DNA of 31,268 nucleotides. Source: JANNAT01 sp031422555 (GTDB lineage Bacteria; Pseudomonadota; Alphaproteobacteria; Rhodobacterales; Rhodobacteraceae). The DNA is taken from NCBI GenBank assembly GCA_031422555.1, contig JANPLZ010000054.1, positions 1 through 31,268 on the forward strand, given 5' to 3'. A program made the position numbers and the translations under genes. How positions within the stretch are numbered: the first letter of the stretch is position 1; each line of letters starts with the position of its first letter. Under the pieces are notes generated by a model that made no database searches, was not told the origin of the DNA, and saw nothing but the letters and a program-made list of their open reading frames with translations. Positions 30,728-31,268 of the stretch are shown piece by piece.

Positions 30728-31268
30728 AACTTGACGTCATCACATTGGCCGGCGGCAAAGCTGGCACCGTAGAGTTGGACGAGGCCCTGTTTGGTCTTGA
30801 GCCACGCGCAGACGTTCTGCACCGGGTGGTGCGCTGGCAGCGGGCGAAATCCCAGGCTGGCACCCACTCGACGCTGACGCGCGCCGAAGTGTCCTATTCG
30901 ACCAAGAAGATCTACAAGCAAAAGGGCACCGGCGGCGCACGCCACGGTTCCAAAAAGGCTCCGATCTTCCGTCATGGTGGTGTTGTAAAGGGTCCGACCC
31001 CGCGCAGCCACGCCCATGATCTGCCGAAAAAGTTCCGTGCTTTGGGTCTGCGCCATGCGCTGTCGGCCAAGTTCAAGGCAGGCGAGTTGGTGATTTTGGA
31101 TGCGGCCACGTTGGCCGATGCCAAGACCGGCAACTTGGCCAAACATGCCAAGGAATTGGGCTGGAAGCGCGTGTTGATCATTGATGGGGCAAGCGTCGAT
31201 ACGAATTTCGCGTTGGCTGCCCGTAACATCGAAGGCATCGACGTGCTGCCAACCATGGGCGCAAACGT
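30724..31268 (+). CDS. rplD: 50S ribosomal protein L4 (N-terminal part)
   Basis: The first 181 codons of uL4, open at the right edge of the window. Translation gives 'MKLDVITLAGGKAGTVELD', then 'RWQRAKSQAGTHSTLTRAEV' and the tunnel-loop 'KKIYKQKGTGGARHGSKKAP' with 'IFRHGGVVKGPTPRSHAHDL'. In E. coli L4 also represses its own operon. It is coupled to rplC by a four-base ATGA overlap. The C-terminus lies outside the window. Confidence 0.98.
   Translation, partial: MKLDVITLAGGKAGTVELDEALFGLEPRADVLHRVVRWQRAKSQAGTHSTLTRAEVSYSTKKIYKQKGTGGARHGSKKAPIFRHGGVVKGPTPRSHAHDLPKKFRALGLRHALSAKFKAGELVILDAATLADAKTGNLAKHAKELGWKRVLIIDGASVDTNFALAARNIEGIDVLPTMGAN

Overview
The window looks like the chromosome of an alphaproteobacterium, most likely a member of the Rhodobacterales. 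It opens inside the 3' end of rpoC and closes inside rplD, and the right-hand end carries the classical str/S10 order rpsL-rpsG-fusA-tuf-rpsJ-rplC-rplD. Between rpoC (stop at 1068) and rpsL (start at 25330) lie about 24 kb of catabolic, transport and envelope genes. I saw no tRNA, rRNA, CRISPR array, transposase or insertion sequence.

Layout. (A) 1-1068: rpoC 3' end, then an intrinsic terminator. (B) 1157-4729: an uncharacterised cluster on the minus strand (MBL-fold protein, FAD monooxygenase, DUF2783 protein), with a divergent MarR regulator and an 18-bp palindrome next to the shared promoter. (C) 4751-11344, minus strand: a six-gene operon with its own promoter, encoding a tripartite tricarboxylate transporter (tctC-tctB-tctA), an AGXT2L-type class III PLP enzyme (phospho-lyase-like), an APH-type small-molecule kinase and a Tm-1-like/UPF0261 protein. 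(D) 11466-15276, plus strand: an IclR regulator, a PuuC-like aldehyde dehydrogenase and an omega-amine:pyruvate aminotransferase. The tctC and aldehyde dehydrogenase promoters share a 24-bp element (18/24 identical), so C and D are probably one IclR regulon. (E) 15294-20775: a homoprotocatechuate meta-cleavage operon on the minus strand, hpaF-hpaE-hpaD-(55-aa ORF)-hpaG-hpaH-(hpaI relic), with hpaR divergent. (F) 20933-25035: an EamA transporter, then an Arn/Lpx-like envelope module (GT2, LAB_N protein, GT-C transferase, PAP2 phosphatase). (G) 25074-31268: ribosomal and elongation-factor genes.

How the genes could work together (inference). A kinase plus phospho-lyase can turn an amino alcohol into an aldehyde. 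The aminotransferase can turn a primary amine into an aldehyde, and the aldehyde dehydrogenase gives the acid. If the amine is a phenolic phenethylamine, or its beta-hydroxy form (octopamine or noradrenaline type), the product would be 4-hydroxyphenylacetate or homoprotocatechuate, which the adjacent hpa operon opens by meta-cleavage. No hpaBC hydroxylase is present, and the hpaI aldolase survives only as a deleted remnant, so these steps must be supplied from elsewhere or replaced.

Most notable observations: the hpaI relic; a 55-codon ORF joined by ATGA overlaps to both hpaD and hpaG; the shared 24-bp element in the IclR-linked promoters; the kinase/phospho-lyase pair in a TTT transporter operon; and a 56-nt nested palindrome between fusA and tuf.
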